Assembly (NCBI RefSeq): GCF_009928685.1
Contig: NZ_WWEO01000039.1
Location: 124,001 to 188,000 of the forward strand
Direction of reading: 5' to 3'
Source: Mucilaginibacter agri
GTDB lineage: Bacteria > Bacteroidota > Bacteroidia > Sphingobacteriales > Sphingobacteriaceae
DNA length: 64,000 nucleotides
Shown here: positions 31,671-40,646 of the stretch, piece by piece
How the letters are laid out: each line of letters begins with the position of its first letter
How positions within the stretch are numbered: the stretch's first letter is position 1
The notes under the pieces: generated by a model
Databases searched by the model: none
What the model was told of the DNA's origin: nothing
The model's input: only the letters and a program-made list of their open reading frames with translations
Translations under genes and position numbers: made by a program

Positions 31671-31685
31671 CCTTGTCTTATCCTT

Positions 31686-32306
31686 TTATGACTTGTTTAG
31701 ATACCAGGCAATCAATTCTGATTTTGAATTGATTTTCAGTTTTTTATAAATATTCTTGAGGTGCTGGTTTATCGTAAAATAAGTAACATTTAAACGATGT
31801 GCCGCTGTTTTATTAGCCAGGCCTTCGCTCAATAATTTAATTAATTCTAACTCTCTTTTTGTAAGTCCGGCTGTATCGGGTTCGGTGAGTGTTGGAGCGC
31901 CACCCTGCATCAAATGGCTTATGGTGACTGGCGAAAAAGGTATTCCCCCTTCGTCCAATTTCAATAACGACTCGGTGATATAAGCCAGGCTGCTCGATTT
32001 TAAAAGGTAGCCAACCGCGCCATTTTCTAGGGCAAGCCGAGTTAGCTTGGCATCTTCGAGGCTGGACAGTATAACAATACTACTTTTCGGAAAATGTTGA
32101 GCAAGTGCCTTTATCCCGTCAATACCAGAGCCCGACCGGAGATTGATGTCCAGTAAGATTATATGCGGATCGGCGATGGCTAAATTTAAGGCATCAGAAA
32201 CATCGGGAACAGAAAATGCAATATTGAAAGTCTTAGTAATTTTAAAATACTTAGAATAAGCATTTACTAAAACACTATCGTCTTCTATTAAGCCAATATT
32301 TTTCAT
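31686..32306 (-). CDS. NarL/LuxR-type response regulator
   Basis: A 206-residue regulator. The receiver domain shows the acidic pair D9/D10 (IEDD), phospho-acceptor D53 in ILLDINLRSGSG, the VILSS strand and the Lys in YLLKSSS. The C-terminal LuxR helix-turn-helix (about 140-200) begins LTKRELELIKLLSEGLANKTAAHRL and ends with the recognition helix around TINQHLKNIYKKL. It is divergent from a TPR histidine kinase, the likely partner, with a 27-bp dyad between them. Its stop is 16 bp from the decayed tRNA relic. Confidence 0.92.
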   Translation of the reverse strand: MKNIGLIEDDSVLVNAYSKYFKITKTFNIAFSVPDVSDALNLAIADPHIILLDINLRSGSGIDGIKALAQHFPKSSIVILSSLEDAKLTRLALENGAVGYLLKSSSLAYITESLLKLDEGGIPFSPVTISHLMQGGAPTLTEPDTAGLTKRELELIKLLSEGLANKTAAHRLNVTYFTINQHLKNIYKKLKINSKSELIAWYLNKS

Positions 32307-32355
32307 TTAACCTAAGGGGGGTGGAGCGTAGTTAAAGTTAAATAAAATTCAACCG

Positions 32356-32382
32356 CGTTCTTGTTATTTAATAATAAGAACG
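32356..32382. promoter_or_regulatory. 27-bp dyad between divergent two-component genes
   Basis: CGTTCTT (32356-32362) and AAGAACG (32376-32382) flank an inner TTATT/AATAA pair. It lies 50 bp from the regulator start and 120 bp from the kinase start, a possible operator for autoregulation. Confidence 0.4.
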
Positions 32383-32502
32383 GCTGCAAAGATGTTTAAT
32401 TAAGTATAAATTGCCTATTACTTAAACAAGTAACCATAGCTGCGTTGTTACTTTGTACCATAGGAGTGTATTTTTTAACAAAAATGGACGTTATGGTATA
32501 AA

Positions 32503-34575
32503 ATGCATAGCTTTAGTAGCCTTATCATTATGCTTAACTCAGGGTTCAATTTTCGGTTTATCACACTCTTGTTCGCTTTGCTATTTGCGGCGTGCCATGA
32601 GAAAGTAGAACCCCAAATAACCTATCATAAAAAAGCCCTTGACGCTATTAATAAAATGACCAATGCTGGCTTGAACCACAGCGAGGCGAGGGCGCATTAT
32701 ATTGATTCTGTATATGCCGACATGGAGCAGGTAGGCGCCGGCGATCTGTGGAAGAGATATAACCTATTAGCCATGTGCAGTAAGCACGATCTGGACTTTT
32801 ACTACGCCCTAACTTATGCAGATAGTGCCATATGGGTAATAAGAAATTATACCCACGACCCTCAATATAAATTACTATACGCCCAGGCCAATATAATTAA
32901 GGGGGGGATATTGCTTCGAATTAACAGATATAGTGAAGCCTCGCGGACATTTTACCTGGCACGCTCCCTAATGACAGAAAGTTCGAATACATGCGAGCAT
33001 CGTCATATTTTATCGCTTATTAATAGTAACATAGCCAGTGTAAGTTATAAGCAGCAGCATTATAAAGATGCTGTTCAGCTTTATAAGCAAACTGTGACCA
33101 GCTTAGTAGGGTGTGATAATAGCACGGAGGGTTTTGCTTCTATGCAGAACAACCTGGATAACATTGGGCTAAGTTTTATGGGTAATAATGAGCCCGATAG
33201 CGCTATTAAATATTATAATAAAGCTCTGGCTTTTATTGATCATAACAGAGCTCTTCACCCGGATAAGAAGAGATTTATAGAAAGTGCAATAGGGGTTATT
33301 TATGGCAACCGAGCTAAGGCTTTTGAATATAAAAAACAGTATTCCGCAGCCGAAGGCGACTATAAGCAAAGCATTAAGATTAATACGCAGGATGGTTATG
33401 AAAATGCCGATGCCAATTATGCAAACATTGGCTTGGCAGGTTTATATTTAAAAATTGCCAGACCAGACAGCGCCAACCTGATGTTGAGGGTTATTGAAGC
33501 AAACACCCGGTTAGATACGGTTGCGTTACTTAGGTATTTGAAATTAAAAGCCGACTATTTTAAAGCAACCGGAAATTTTAAATCGGCGACGGGAACATTA
33601 GAAAAATATCTGAATGTTAAAAAACAGGATGAGATAAACAGCAATAATTTATATCAGGCCGACCCGAACAAAGACTTCGAATTGCTCGACCAGCGATATA
33701 AGTTTGCTACCCTTGAGAAAGACAATCAGCTAAAAACCACCTACCTGATCAACGCAATTGTTTTTTGCATTATGTGCAGCATTATCATTGTATTTTTTAT
33801 AAAGACCCGAAGTAGGGCATGGGCTAAGATGGATAATGTTGATACTTACAACAAGCAGCTAAAGCTTGCGGTTAGCGCTTTGGAACAACGAAATAAAGAT
33901 TTTGGGCAGCTGTTAAATGTTTTGGGCCACGATTTGAAGAACCCGATGACGGCTATTGGCAACATGGCCGAAATATTACAACTGGAAGAAGATAGACCAG
34001 AGGAAGAGATTGAACTGCTTGACCTGATTAGGATAGCCAGCCGCGACATGATCATCATAACAAATGATTTGCTGGAGATTAATACAAATCCTGACCTGAG
34101 TGAGGCAGACCATGAGATAATTGAGGTTGAAGAGCTGCTCTTTAACAGCGTGGCGTTGATGAAGCACCGGGCCATGGAGAAAGATCAGCAGATTTATTTA
34201 GGCACACCGGGGGAGACTTATGTAAAGATTAACCGCGAGAAATTGTGGCGCGTAATTAATAACTTAATTGTAAATGCCATAAAGTTTAGCCGCAGCCATT
34301 CGTCTATTTATGTTAACATGCAGCATAAAGATAATATGGTAGAAATAAGTGTAAAAGATAATGGCATTGGCATCCCCGAACATTTGAAAACAAGCTTGTT
34401 TGATTTATTTACCGACGCTAAGCGCAGGGGTACTGCAGGCGAGAAATCATACGGCTTAGGATTACATACCTCTAAACGTATAGTCGAATCTTTTAACGGG
34501 AAAATATGGTTTGAAAGTGCAGAGCACGAAGGATCAACATTCTATCTCTCTTTTCCTATTCAAAAAATATTTTAG
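32503..34575 (+). CDS. TPR-containing sensor histidine kinase
   Basis: A 690-residue kinase. An N-terminal hydrophobic segment ends in LLFAACHEK, a lipobox-like or signal sequence; a start at ATG 32530 would give a more typical signal peptide. Residues ~60-390 are helical TPR-type repeats, a membrane helix is at ~410-430, then a coiled coil. The kinase core has the phospho-His H476 in LGHDLKNPMTAIG, the N-box NNLIVNAIKFSR, DNGIGIPEH and GLGLHTSKRIV. It has no receiver domain. It is divergent from the LuxR-type regulator, its probable partner. TPR kinases of this kind sense periplasmic signals. Confidence 0.9.
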   Translation: MHSFSSLIIMLNSGFNFRFITLLFALLFAACHEKVEPQITYHKKALDAINKMTNAGLNHSEARAHYIDSVYADMEQVGAGDLWKRYNLLAMCSKHDLDFYYALTYADSAIWVIRNYTHDPQYKLLYAQANIIKGGILLRINRYSEASRTFYLARSLMTESSNTCEHRHILSLINSNIASVSYKQQHYKDAVQLYKQTVTSLVGCDNSTEGFASMQNNLDNIGLSFMGNNEPDSAIKYYNKALAFIDHNRALHPDKKRFIESAIGVIYGNRAKAFEYKKQYSAAEGDYKQSIKINTQDGYENADANYANIGLAGLYLKIARPDSANLMLRVIEANTRLDTVALLRYLKLKADYFKATGNFKSATGTLEKYLNVKKQDEINSNNLYQADPNKDFELLDQRYKFATLEKDNQLKTTYLINAIVFCIMCSIIIVFFIKTRSRAWAKMDNVDTYNKQLKLAVSALEQRNKDFGQLLNVLGHDLKNPMTAIGNMAEILQLEEDRPEEEIELLDLIRIASRDMIIITNDLLEINTNPDLSEADHEIIEVEELLFNSVALMKHRAMEKDQQIYLGTPGETYVKINREKLWRVINNLIVNAIKFSRSHSSIYVNMQHKDNMVEISVKDNGIGIPEHLKTSLFDLFTDAKRRGTAGEKSYGLGLHTSKRIVESFNGKIWFESAEHEGSTFYLSFPIQKIF

Positions 34576-34585
34576 GCGCCTTCGA

Positions 34586-35443
34586 TCACTCGGCGCTGTA
34601 AGTAATTTTTATCTCATTGGCGCGGTCTATCATATCCAAAATTTCTTTATCAACGTCCACGTTAAAATGGCCGGCAAAAATGCTGTCTGAAAATATGATT
34701 TTATTGAAGTCCTTTACGGTAAGGGTTTTTCTTTCGGCGGTACACGTGCTGCAATCAGAATAATGATAGTTGTTATTTATTGCTTCATCCCGGTAAGGAG
34801 AGCTCATAATAATAGACTGAAAGATAAATTTGTCGCTGTCATGTACAAATTTTAAGCTACTGTACAGGCGGTTTCGTTGAATATAAGCCAGAATATATTG
34901 CGCACAATTTAAGGTAATGGTCCAGTATGCTGATTTACCTACTACGTTAAGATTTTTAGGTAAAGGAGTTTTATTCAAAAACGAATTTAAGAATCGCTCG
35001 AGAAAAGCCTTGCAAGGTATATTGTAATCTGTAAGAAAATACTTATTTGTCTTATCTTCAATATCTTTGCTCCATTCTTCATCGTAAGCAATAAACTGAT
35101 TGCCTTTATGGGCGTTCAAAAACTCACATATTTCATCGGCTCGCTTGGTAGGGTAATCGCTGCCGTTAAGCAGGGTAACGGAGTGATATTTGATTCCGGA
35201 TTTGATGATTTGGGTAAGGCCGGTCATGTTGGTCTTTAAAGCACTATAACCTCCGGGTTTAACATTTACCCGCTTCTTAATAAAAAAAACGTTATGTAAT
35301 TGCTTGAGCTCCTGGTAAGGTTTAATGTCGGTGTTTTTATCAATATGCAAATAAAAGTCAAAGTAATCGTTGTTTAACCTCTCGATTAATCTGCGAGTTT
35401 GCTTCGGCGAAACATGATTAATAATTAAAATAGCATATCTCAT
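34586..35443 (-). CDS. GT14-type beta-1,6-N-acetylglucosaminyltransferase-like protein
   Basis: A 285-residue protein of the core-2/I-branching enzyme fold. AILIINHVSPKQTRRLIERL, FYLHIDKNTDI and TLLNGSDYPTKRADEICEFL (about residue 92) match the bacterial branch of GT14, which uses UDP-sugars to extend surface glycans. There is no membrane segment. The gene is alone and convergent with the histidine kinase. The acceptor is unknown. Confidence 0.85.
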   Translation of the reverse strand: MRYAILIINHVSPKQTRRLIERLNNDYFDFYLHIDKNTDIKPYQELKQLHNVFFIKKRVNVKPGGYSALKTNMTGLTQIIKSGIKYHSVTLLNGSDYPTKRADEICEFLNAHKGNQFIAYDEEWSKDIEDKTNKYFLTDYNIPCKAFLERFLNSFLNKTPLPKNLNVVGKSAYWTITLNCAQYILAYIQRNRLYSSLKFVHDSDKFIFQSIIMSSPYRDEAINNNYHYSDCSTCTAERKTLTVKDFNKIIFSDSIFAGHFNVDVDKEILDMIDRANEIKITYSAE

Positions 35444-35647
35444 AAACTCTACCTGGAGTTAACATCACAACCCTGCGCTATACATTCAAAATACATACGG
35501 ATGTATTACCCGTATGGATTTAGTTAGTATTAATGAAGTTTCTTTAAAAGAAAAAAAAAGAAATGCGGGGTCGCAATCTGCTAATTTGGTGTTTAAACCG
35601 ATAATAATCAATTACTTATTTAAGTAATGAGGTGGTTCTGCGCCCGT

Positions 35648-36565
35648 TTACATAAACGATAACGCGCTGCCAGATGGTATATGCGTAACAGTTATGGCAG
35701 GATATTTATCTTTTATCCATTTTAACATAAACTCGGCCCCCGGCTCTTCGCTCGCACTGTGGCCCAATACAATAAGACATAGCGATTTTCCTTTAGCCCG
35801 TGCGTCGCGTACATATTCGGCGGTTTCCCATTCAGATATTTCGCCACACATCATTACGTCGGGTTTTGTTTTAATTATAGCGGTAATCTGGCGGGTGCCT
35901 CCGGCCGCGCCAGGGAATAATAATACCTTTTTACAAACTTGCTCCGGGTTACCAATGTAGCGTACTTCGGCTATATTTAGCCTGGCTTTAGCGTGGGCAA
36001 TCAAAGCTTTTAAGGTAAGCGCAGGGGCGAGGTTATAAATATCCCGTTCATCAATATCAGCAAACTTTTGCCAGCCCAATTGCTCCGAAAGTGCTTTCTT
36101 AACGCCATCTGTTTTGAGGCTATGTATATAGTCGTGGTTGCGCCATACGGCAATGTTGTGTTGTTTAAGTAAATCGACTTTGTAATGATAAACATCATCA
36201 GCTTCTAGCCAATTAGTTTCGTCGCGGTGGTTGTAGAAGGTTGGTTCATGGGCTATAATAAAGTTAGCGTTCAACGCTATGGCCTTGCGAATAACATCTA
36301 TAGTGGCAAACATTGTTGTTACTATACCGGTAACAACAATATCCCGGCTGCCCGATTTTAACGTATCTACAGTGCCTTCAAATGGCGCTCCCGGAACTTC
36401 GCCAATAAACAGATCCATAATTTGGCCAACGGTAACCTTATTGTCCACTGGCAAATAAGAGTGCGCCTCACTGAGTAAAGGGGTCGCGAGTAATAGGGCA
36501 GACCCGGCAACGGCTTTACTGATAAAATATCGGCGACTGAGCGATGGGATAGGTTTTGCTTTCAT
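35648..36565 (-). CDS. Nif3-like dinuclear metal protein with Tat signal
   Basis: A 305-residue protein starting at ATG 36565 (MKAKPIPSLSRRYFISK). The SRRYFISK motif followed by a hydrophobic Ala/Leu stretch is a twin-arginine signal peptide. The mature part matches NIF3/DUF34: VTVGQIMDLFIG, FIIAHEPTFYNHRDE with metal ligands, VWRNHDYIH and a late GHSASEEPG segment. Most NIF3 proteins are cytosolic; this one appears to be exported folded. Homologues are annotated as Nif3-like hexameric proteins; one is a GTP cyclohydrolase-like enzyme. The role here is unknown. A longer start upstream adds an unlikely leader. Confidence 0.85.
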   Translation of the reverse strand: MKAKPIPSLSRRYFISKAVAGSALLLATPLLSEAHSYLPVDNKVTVGQIMDLFIGEVPGAPFEGTVDTLKSGSRDIVVTGIVTTMFATIDVIRKAIALNANFIIAHEPTFYNHRDETNWLEADDVYHYKVDLLKQHNIAVWRNHDYIHSLKTDGVKKALSEQLGWQKFADIDERDIYNLAPALTLKALIAHAKARLNIAEVRYIGNPEQVCKKVLLFPGAAGGTRQITAIIKTKPDVMMCGEISEWETAEYVRDARAKGKSLCLIVLGHSASEEPGAEFMLKWIKDKYPAITVTHIPSGSALSFM

Positions 36566-36965
36566 TAACGTGGAGGTATAGATGTTTAAACAACATATAA
36601 CGATTGTTGAGTCTGATTGTTGTAGAATGTTTACAAAGCGATTAGCTCGGGCAATAAAATTTTTTTGAATAAATATTTTGAGTTTCAATATTAATCATCA
36701 TATTTGTATACTTAATCTATGGATTTAGTAGATATTATGATAAATCAATTAACACCAAATAACAGACCAGCCGCAAAATCATTTCCCGATTTTGCATGGT
36801 CGGCGATAGCTTCAAACCAAGCTCAGCTTTTGCCTGGTGGGTGTTGTTGTTGTTAAGACAAGCTTCAGTTTCTGATCGCGTTATTCCCCAATTATTATAG
36901 ATACTCAAGTTTGCTGCAATTATGGGTTTTTGCGGCACTTCACCGGTTTGATATTTACAAGCCGG
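36566..36965. other. Intergenic region, no confident gene
   Basis: AT-rich DNA between the Nif3-like gene start and tRNA-Cys. A 67-codon frame on the minus strand (36735-36938) has no supporting feature. A run of GTT/TTG repeats lies near 36836-36856. Confidence 0.5.
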
Positions 36966-36996
36966 AACGGGCCTGCTGTGAGGGCACGGGCCCGTT
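36966..36996. repeat. Hairpin just upstream of tRNA-Cys
   Basis: AACGGGCC (36966-36973) and GGCCCGTT (36989-36996) pair around a 15-nt loop, followed by TAAA, 8 bp before the tRNA. It may be a terminator of an upstream transcript or part of the tRNA precursor. Confidence 0.5.
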
Positions 36997-37004
36997 TAAA
37001 ACAA

Positions 37005-37076
37005 GGTAGGGTGGCCGAGTGGTTAGGTAGGGGTCTGCAAAACCTTTAACGGCGGTTCGAATCCGCCCCCATACCT
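37005..37076 (+). tRNA. tRNA-Cys (anticodon GCA) with irregular acceptor stem
   Basis: The cloverleaf shows D arm GCC...GGT, anticodon loop CTGCAAA, T stem GGCGG/CCGCC with loop TTCGAAT and discriminator T as expected for Cys. The acceptor 5' strand GGTAGGG faces CCCATACC, so pairing needs one bulged A or a mismatch. No CCA is encoded. Confidence 0.9.
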
Positions 37077-37089
37077 CGGGAGGTTGTTT

Positions 37090-37232
37090 TAGTAGGACGT
37101 TAGACGTGGGACGTTTTACGTGGGAAGTTAAGCGTTGGACGGTCAACGTAAAACGGCCAACGTAAAACATACAAAGCACCGGGACATCAACAGCAACGTC
37201 CAACGTATTACGTAAAACGCCCAACGTCTAAT
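37090..37232. repeat. ACGT-rich word repeat forming a large inverted repeat
   Basis: About ten ACGT cores occur in 143 bp within words such as GGACGTTTTACGT and CAACGTAAAACG. The outer arms TTAGACGTGGGACGTTTTAC (from 37100) and its near complement ending ACGTCTAA (37210-37231) pair with few mismatches. It is non-coding, between tRNA-Cys and the HAD gene stop. Confidence 0.7.
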
Positions 37233-37304
37233 TAATTAACTGATGTAAAGAGCGGTACTCTGAAGTTCCATAGCGTTGGCTATGGAAACTTTGGATGCCG
37301 AATG

Positions 37305-38156
37305 CTACAATACTGCTTTTTCGCAAATAAATGTTGGCACAATGCCCGATGAATTAATGCGTGTTTGCGCATCAATGGGTAGGGTATTACCTGTGAGTAC
37401 CAGCATGGTATCCAGTCCAAATTTATTGCCACCCAATATGTCTGTTTGCAGGGTATCTCCAATCATTAAAATATCTTTCTTGGTAATATCGGGCTGGCTG
37501 TTTCGCACCAGATCATAAGCAAACGTAAACATCAGCGAATCGGGCTTTCCAAAATTAATGAATCGTTTACCTACAATCTGATGGATCATACTGGCAATAC
37601 CGCCAATGGCTATAGATACATCGTGCATATTAAGCGGGTAAGCGTAATCGGTATTGGCCACAATGGTAGGTATGTTGCGGTACCTTAATAAGTTCACCGT
37701 TTTATTGAGATCGCGAAACCAGTCGAAACCCTCATCATCTAAAAATACCAGGGCGTTTACCTGATCGATATTGCTTTCATCTATGGCACTAACAGGCAGC
37801 GTATGCAGGCCTGAATTGTCAATATAATGGGCAGAGTTACTGGTGCCCAGGTAAGCTACAATGCCATCATTTACCTTAAGATCCAGATACTCTTTGGCCA
37901 GCATGCCCGAGGAAATGATACGGTCGGGGGTGATACTTTCCAGCCCCAGGCTATTAAATGAGGCCGACAGCTGCATTGGGCTGCGCGATGCATCATTAGT
38001 TACTATGTAGTATTCTTTACCCTCGCTTTGCAGATAATCAAACGTTTTATGGATATCCGGCACCAGTCCTCCGTATGTTTTAATAACGCCAAAGGCATCA
38101 AAAAAAATAACCTTGTACTGATCGATAATGCTTTTAAAATCTGCTGTAGGTATCAT
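37305..38156 (-). CDS. HAD-IIA family phosphatase-like protein
   Basis: A 283-residue HAD protein of the NagD-like IIA class. Motif I is FFDAFGVI with nucleophile D20, but the second Asp (general acid/base) is replaced by F22. Motif II is VTNDASRSP and motif IV is MIGDTLQTDILGG. The IIA cap lies between. Some IIA subgroups carry Trp or Tyr at the second position, so this may be a natural variant, possibly with altered chemistry. It is the last gene of an operon with a kinase-fold protein and a glutamine-synthetase-like ligase, which suggests that it dephosphorylates a product of that pathway. Confidence 0.85.
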   Translation of the reverse strand: MIPTADFKSIIDQYKVIFFDAFGVIKTYGGLVPDIHKTFDYLQSEGKEYYIVTNDASRSPMQLSASFNSLGLESITPDRIISSGMLAKEYLDLKVNDGIVAYLGTSNSAHYIDNSGLHTLPVSAIDESNIDQVNALVFLDDEGFDWFRDLNKTVNLLRYRNIPTIVANTDYAYPLNMHDVSIAIGGIASMIHQIVGKRFINFGKPDSLMFTFAYDLVRNSQPDITKKDILMIGDTLQTDILGGNKFGLDTMLVLTGNTLPIDAQTRINSSGIVPTFICEKAVL

Positions 38157-38180
38157 ATCGGAGGGAGCTGCAAATAATTG

Positions 38181-39230
38181 TTAGTATTTAATTTTTAAGG
38201 CATCGAGTATTACGCGGGCGTCAAAATCACGATCTACCGAGGGCAGATAAATATCATACGCTTCCTGCTGTAGCTTTTGGGCGTACTGCTCGTGAAAAAA
38301 ATGCTTGCCATCTTTAATTACATAATTGAGGATAAAGAAACGATAAGCTTCTTTCATAAACCCAACCTCGTTAAGGGTAAGCGGATTTAGTTTATGATAC
38401 TCCTGCAAAAAGATGATAAAACGATCTTCCATCAGCGTAGTGATATAGTAACTGAAAACCGTGCGGTCGCCCACGTTGGATGCTACACGGCTGAAGAAGT
38501 AGAAGTCCATAATGCGGTTACTCATCCTAAACCAGTCGTAATCCCACCGCGAGTAAAACTCCATTTTGTTGTTTACGGAGAAGTTACCAATATTCCAGTC
38601 CAGAAACACCGGAATGGTTTCGAAAGTATTGGCAGCATATTTGGCGCGGCCTTTCAGGTAAAGATCACAGTGATAACGCAATTGGTCTACTTGGGTGCGG
38701 GTACCAAAACTACTTTCGTCTCGGTTGATCTGGTCTAACAAGGCATTAATATCCGTACGCATGGTCTTAGACGATTTTGGTAACACCTTACTCGCCCGCG
38801 AACACGCCTTATGAAATTTAGCTGCCTGCTGTGCCAGCTTGCGGATATGGCCCTCGTCTAACCGGCGTGGCATACGCTCTAGAATGCGCGTTGGGTTATA
38901 AAACACTACCCATGCATCTGTGCGGCCCTGGCGGTAACGGTAAATATAAACGCGGTTGTTTTTAAGTAAAGACCTCGCCAAAAAGTTCTCGAATGGATAT
39001 AAAAGATTGTTCGATAAACTCTGTATAATTCGATGGTCTTCTTTAAAATGATCGTACTTGCCAAAACTGGATAGCTTGGCTATAATAATGTCATCATCTT
39101 CAAACGTAATGCGAAAAACCTGGTTGGTTGATACATTAGCACTAATGTCTTCGATGCTCCGTATGGTGCGCGATGCATCATATCCTTCCCACGCTTTTGT
39201 AATAATAAGCGTACTTAATTCGTGTTCCAT
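38181..39230 (-). CDS. Aminoglycoside/choline-kinase-fold phosphotransferase
   Basis: A 349-residue protein with kinase-like layout: Lys in DDIIIAKLSSFG (K52) as the ATP-binding Lys, FLDWNIGNFSVNN (D211, N213, N216) as a variant of the HGDxxxxN catalytic loop, and RWDYDWF (D230/D232) as the metal-binding Asp. His of the catalytic loop is replaced by Leu. It is the middle gene of three on the same strand: ligase, this kinase, HAD phosphatase, with gaps of 23-24 bp. The substrate may be a product of the ligase. Named function is not possible. Confidence 0.75.
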   Translation of the reverse strand: MEHELSTLIITKAWEGYDASRTIRSIEDISANVSTNQVFRITFEDDDIIIAKLSSFGKYDHFKEDHRIIQSLSNNLLYPFENFLARSLLKNNRVYIYRYRQGRTDAWVVFYNPTRILERMPRRLDEGHIRKLAQQAAKFHKACSRASKVLPKSSKTMRTDINALLDQINRDESSFGTRTQVDQLRYHCDLYLKGRAKYAANTFETIPVFLDWNIGNFSVNNKMEFYSRWDYDWFRMSNRIMDFYFFSRVASNVGDRTVFSYYITTLMEDRFIIFLQEYHKLNPLTLNEVGFMKEAYRFFILNYVIKDGKHFFHEQYAQKLQQEAYDIYLPSVDRDFDARVILDALKIKY

Positions 39231-39253
39231 AATTGGTATTTAACCCAGGATGG

Positions 39254-40609
39254 TTAAATTATTTCAAAATATCTCTTTAGTTCCCAGTCGCTTACATGTT
39301 TGCTAAACTGGCGCCACTCCCATATGCGGGTGCGGCTAAAATGTTCTGTAAAGATATCACCAAATAGTTCTTTTGCAACAGGCGATGTTGCCATGGTTGT
39401 GGCGGCATCCAATAGGTTACCCGCAATGCTGCCATTCCCTTTTTCGGCATAACCATTACCGATTGTTGGCTGTATAGTAAGCGGCAATTTATGTTTTATA
39501 CCATACAAGCCCGAGGCCAGCGCAGCAGCAAGCGCCAGATATGGGTTGGTGTCTGAACCAGGTATGCGGGTTTCTAAACGGGTATAGGCATGCGAAGGAT
39601 TAATAACCCTGAATGCTGTGGTGCGGTTTTCTATACCCCATGTTATGGTGGTAGGCGCCCAGGCGCCTTCTACCAAACGTTTGTAACTGTTAATGGTAGG
39701 CGCATACATAGGCACAATATGCGGCAGACAGTATAGTTGGCCGGCCAGATAATGCTTCATCAGGTCGCTCATTTTATTTTCGGCGGCCGCATCATAAAAC
39801 AAATTGGTTGTTTTATCCGGGCTCCACAAGCTTTGATGTACATGGCCGCTGCAGCCTGGTAACTTATCGGTCCATTTAGCCATAAATGAGGCTACAATGC
39901 CATGTTTACTGGCAATTTCTTTTACCGCGTTTTTAAACAACACGGCCTTGTCTGCTGCTGCCATCACATGGTCGTGTATAATGGCCGCCTCGTAAACGCC
40001 GGGGCCGGTTTCGGTATGGAGGCCTTCCAGCGGGATACCAAATTGCTCGAGAAGGTTAAGTAGGTCGAAATAGAAATCGCTTTGCTGCGACGGGCGCAGA
40101 ATAGAGTACCCAAACATACCAGGGGTGAGCGGCTCTATGTGGTTAAAGGATTTGTCGTGTAATGATTCTGGTGTTTCGCGGAAATTGAACCACTCAAACT
40201 CTTGCGCAAACTCAGGGTAAAAGCCCAGATCTTCGCACTCTTTAGTAATCGTTTTAAGCAGTGTGCGTGGGCAAGGTACACTCTCGTTACCCTCGCCGCT
40301 AAAATCACCCAGGAAAAAAGGAATATTATCTTGCCAAGGAATAGTGCGGAAAGTCGAAAGATCGATATGGCAGTACTTATCCGGGTAGCCACTATGCCAG
40401 CCCGTAACATCTACATTATCGTAGCAGGTATCGTTAGCATCCCAGCCGAAAACAACATCGCAAAAACCATAGCCCTGGCCCAGCCCGTCGGTGAATTTTT
40501 TTGTATGGATAACCTTGCCCCGTAAAATGCCGTCTATATCTGCAAAAGCAAATTTGATGTGCTTAATATCGTGTTGCTGTAAGTATTCGAGTATCTGTTG
40601 TTTATCCAT
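39254..40609 (-). CDS. Glutamine synthetase family ligase (GlnA/PuuA-like)
   Basis: A 451-residue GS-fold ligase. The N-terminal beta-grasp domain has HIKFAFADIDGILRGKVIHTKKF. The catalytic domain shows QEFEWFNF (metal Glu), LEGLHTETGPGVYEAAI, FMAKWTDKLPGCSGHVHQSL (the GSG-H-H metal/ATP site), INSYKRLVEGAWAPTTITWG and R-residues of the NRTTAFRVI segment. The variable N-terminal loops differ from true GlnA, so a gamma-glutamyl-amine or related ligase is likely. It is first in the operon with a kinase-fold protein and a HAD phosphatase. A 21-bp dyad lies just upstream. Confidence 0.85.
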   Translation of the reverse strand: MDKQQILEYLQQHDIKHIKFAFADIDGILRGKVIHTKKFTDGLGQGYGFCDVVFGWDANDTCYDNVDVTGWHSGYPDKYCHIDLSTFRTIPWQDNIPFFLGDFSGEGNESVPCPRTLLKTITKECEDLGFYPEFAQEFEWFNFRETPESLHDKSFNHIEPLTPGMFGYSILRPSQQSDFYFDLLNLLEQFGIPLEGLHTETGPGVYEAAIIHDHVMAAADKAVLFKNAVKEIASKHGIVASFMAKWTDKLPGCSGHVHQSLWSPDKTTNLFYDAAAENKMSDLMKHYLAGQLYCLPHIVPMYAPTINSYKRLVEGAWAPTTITWGIENRTTAFRVINPSHAYTRLETRIPGSDTNPYLALAAALASGLYGIKHKLPLTIQPTIGNGYAEKGNGSIAGNLLDAATTMATSPVAKELFGDIFTEHFSRTRIWEWRQFSKHVSDWELKRYFEII

Positions 40610-40625
40610 AATTGGCTGGTAAATG

Positions 40626-40646
40626 AATAACTACAAGTTAGTTATT
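40626..40646. promoter_or_regulatory. 21-bp dyad upstream of the ligase operon
   Basis: AATAACTA (40626-40633) and TAGTTATT (40639-40646) with a 5-nt spacer, 17 bp before the start of the ligase gene. It may be an operator. The rest of the 335-bp divergent region to 40944 is AT-rich with no gene seen. Confidence 0.4.

Noticed and set aside
21700-31700. Integrative element with its own integrase
   Set aside because: tRNA relics suggest insertion, but no tyrosine or serine recombinase or transposase gene is present in the region.
36735-36938. 67-codon minus-strand frame upstream of tRNA-Cys
   Set aside because: No promoter, no protein-like composition and a region likely to hold control sequences.
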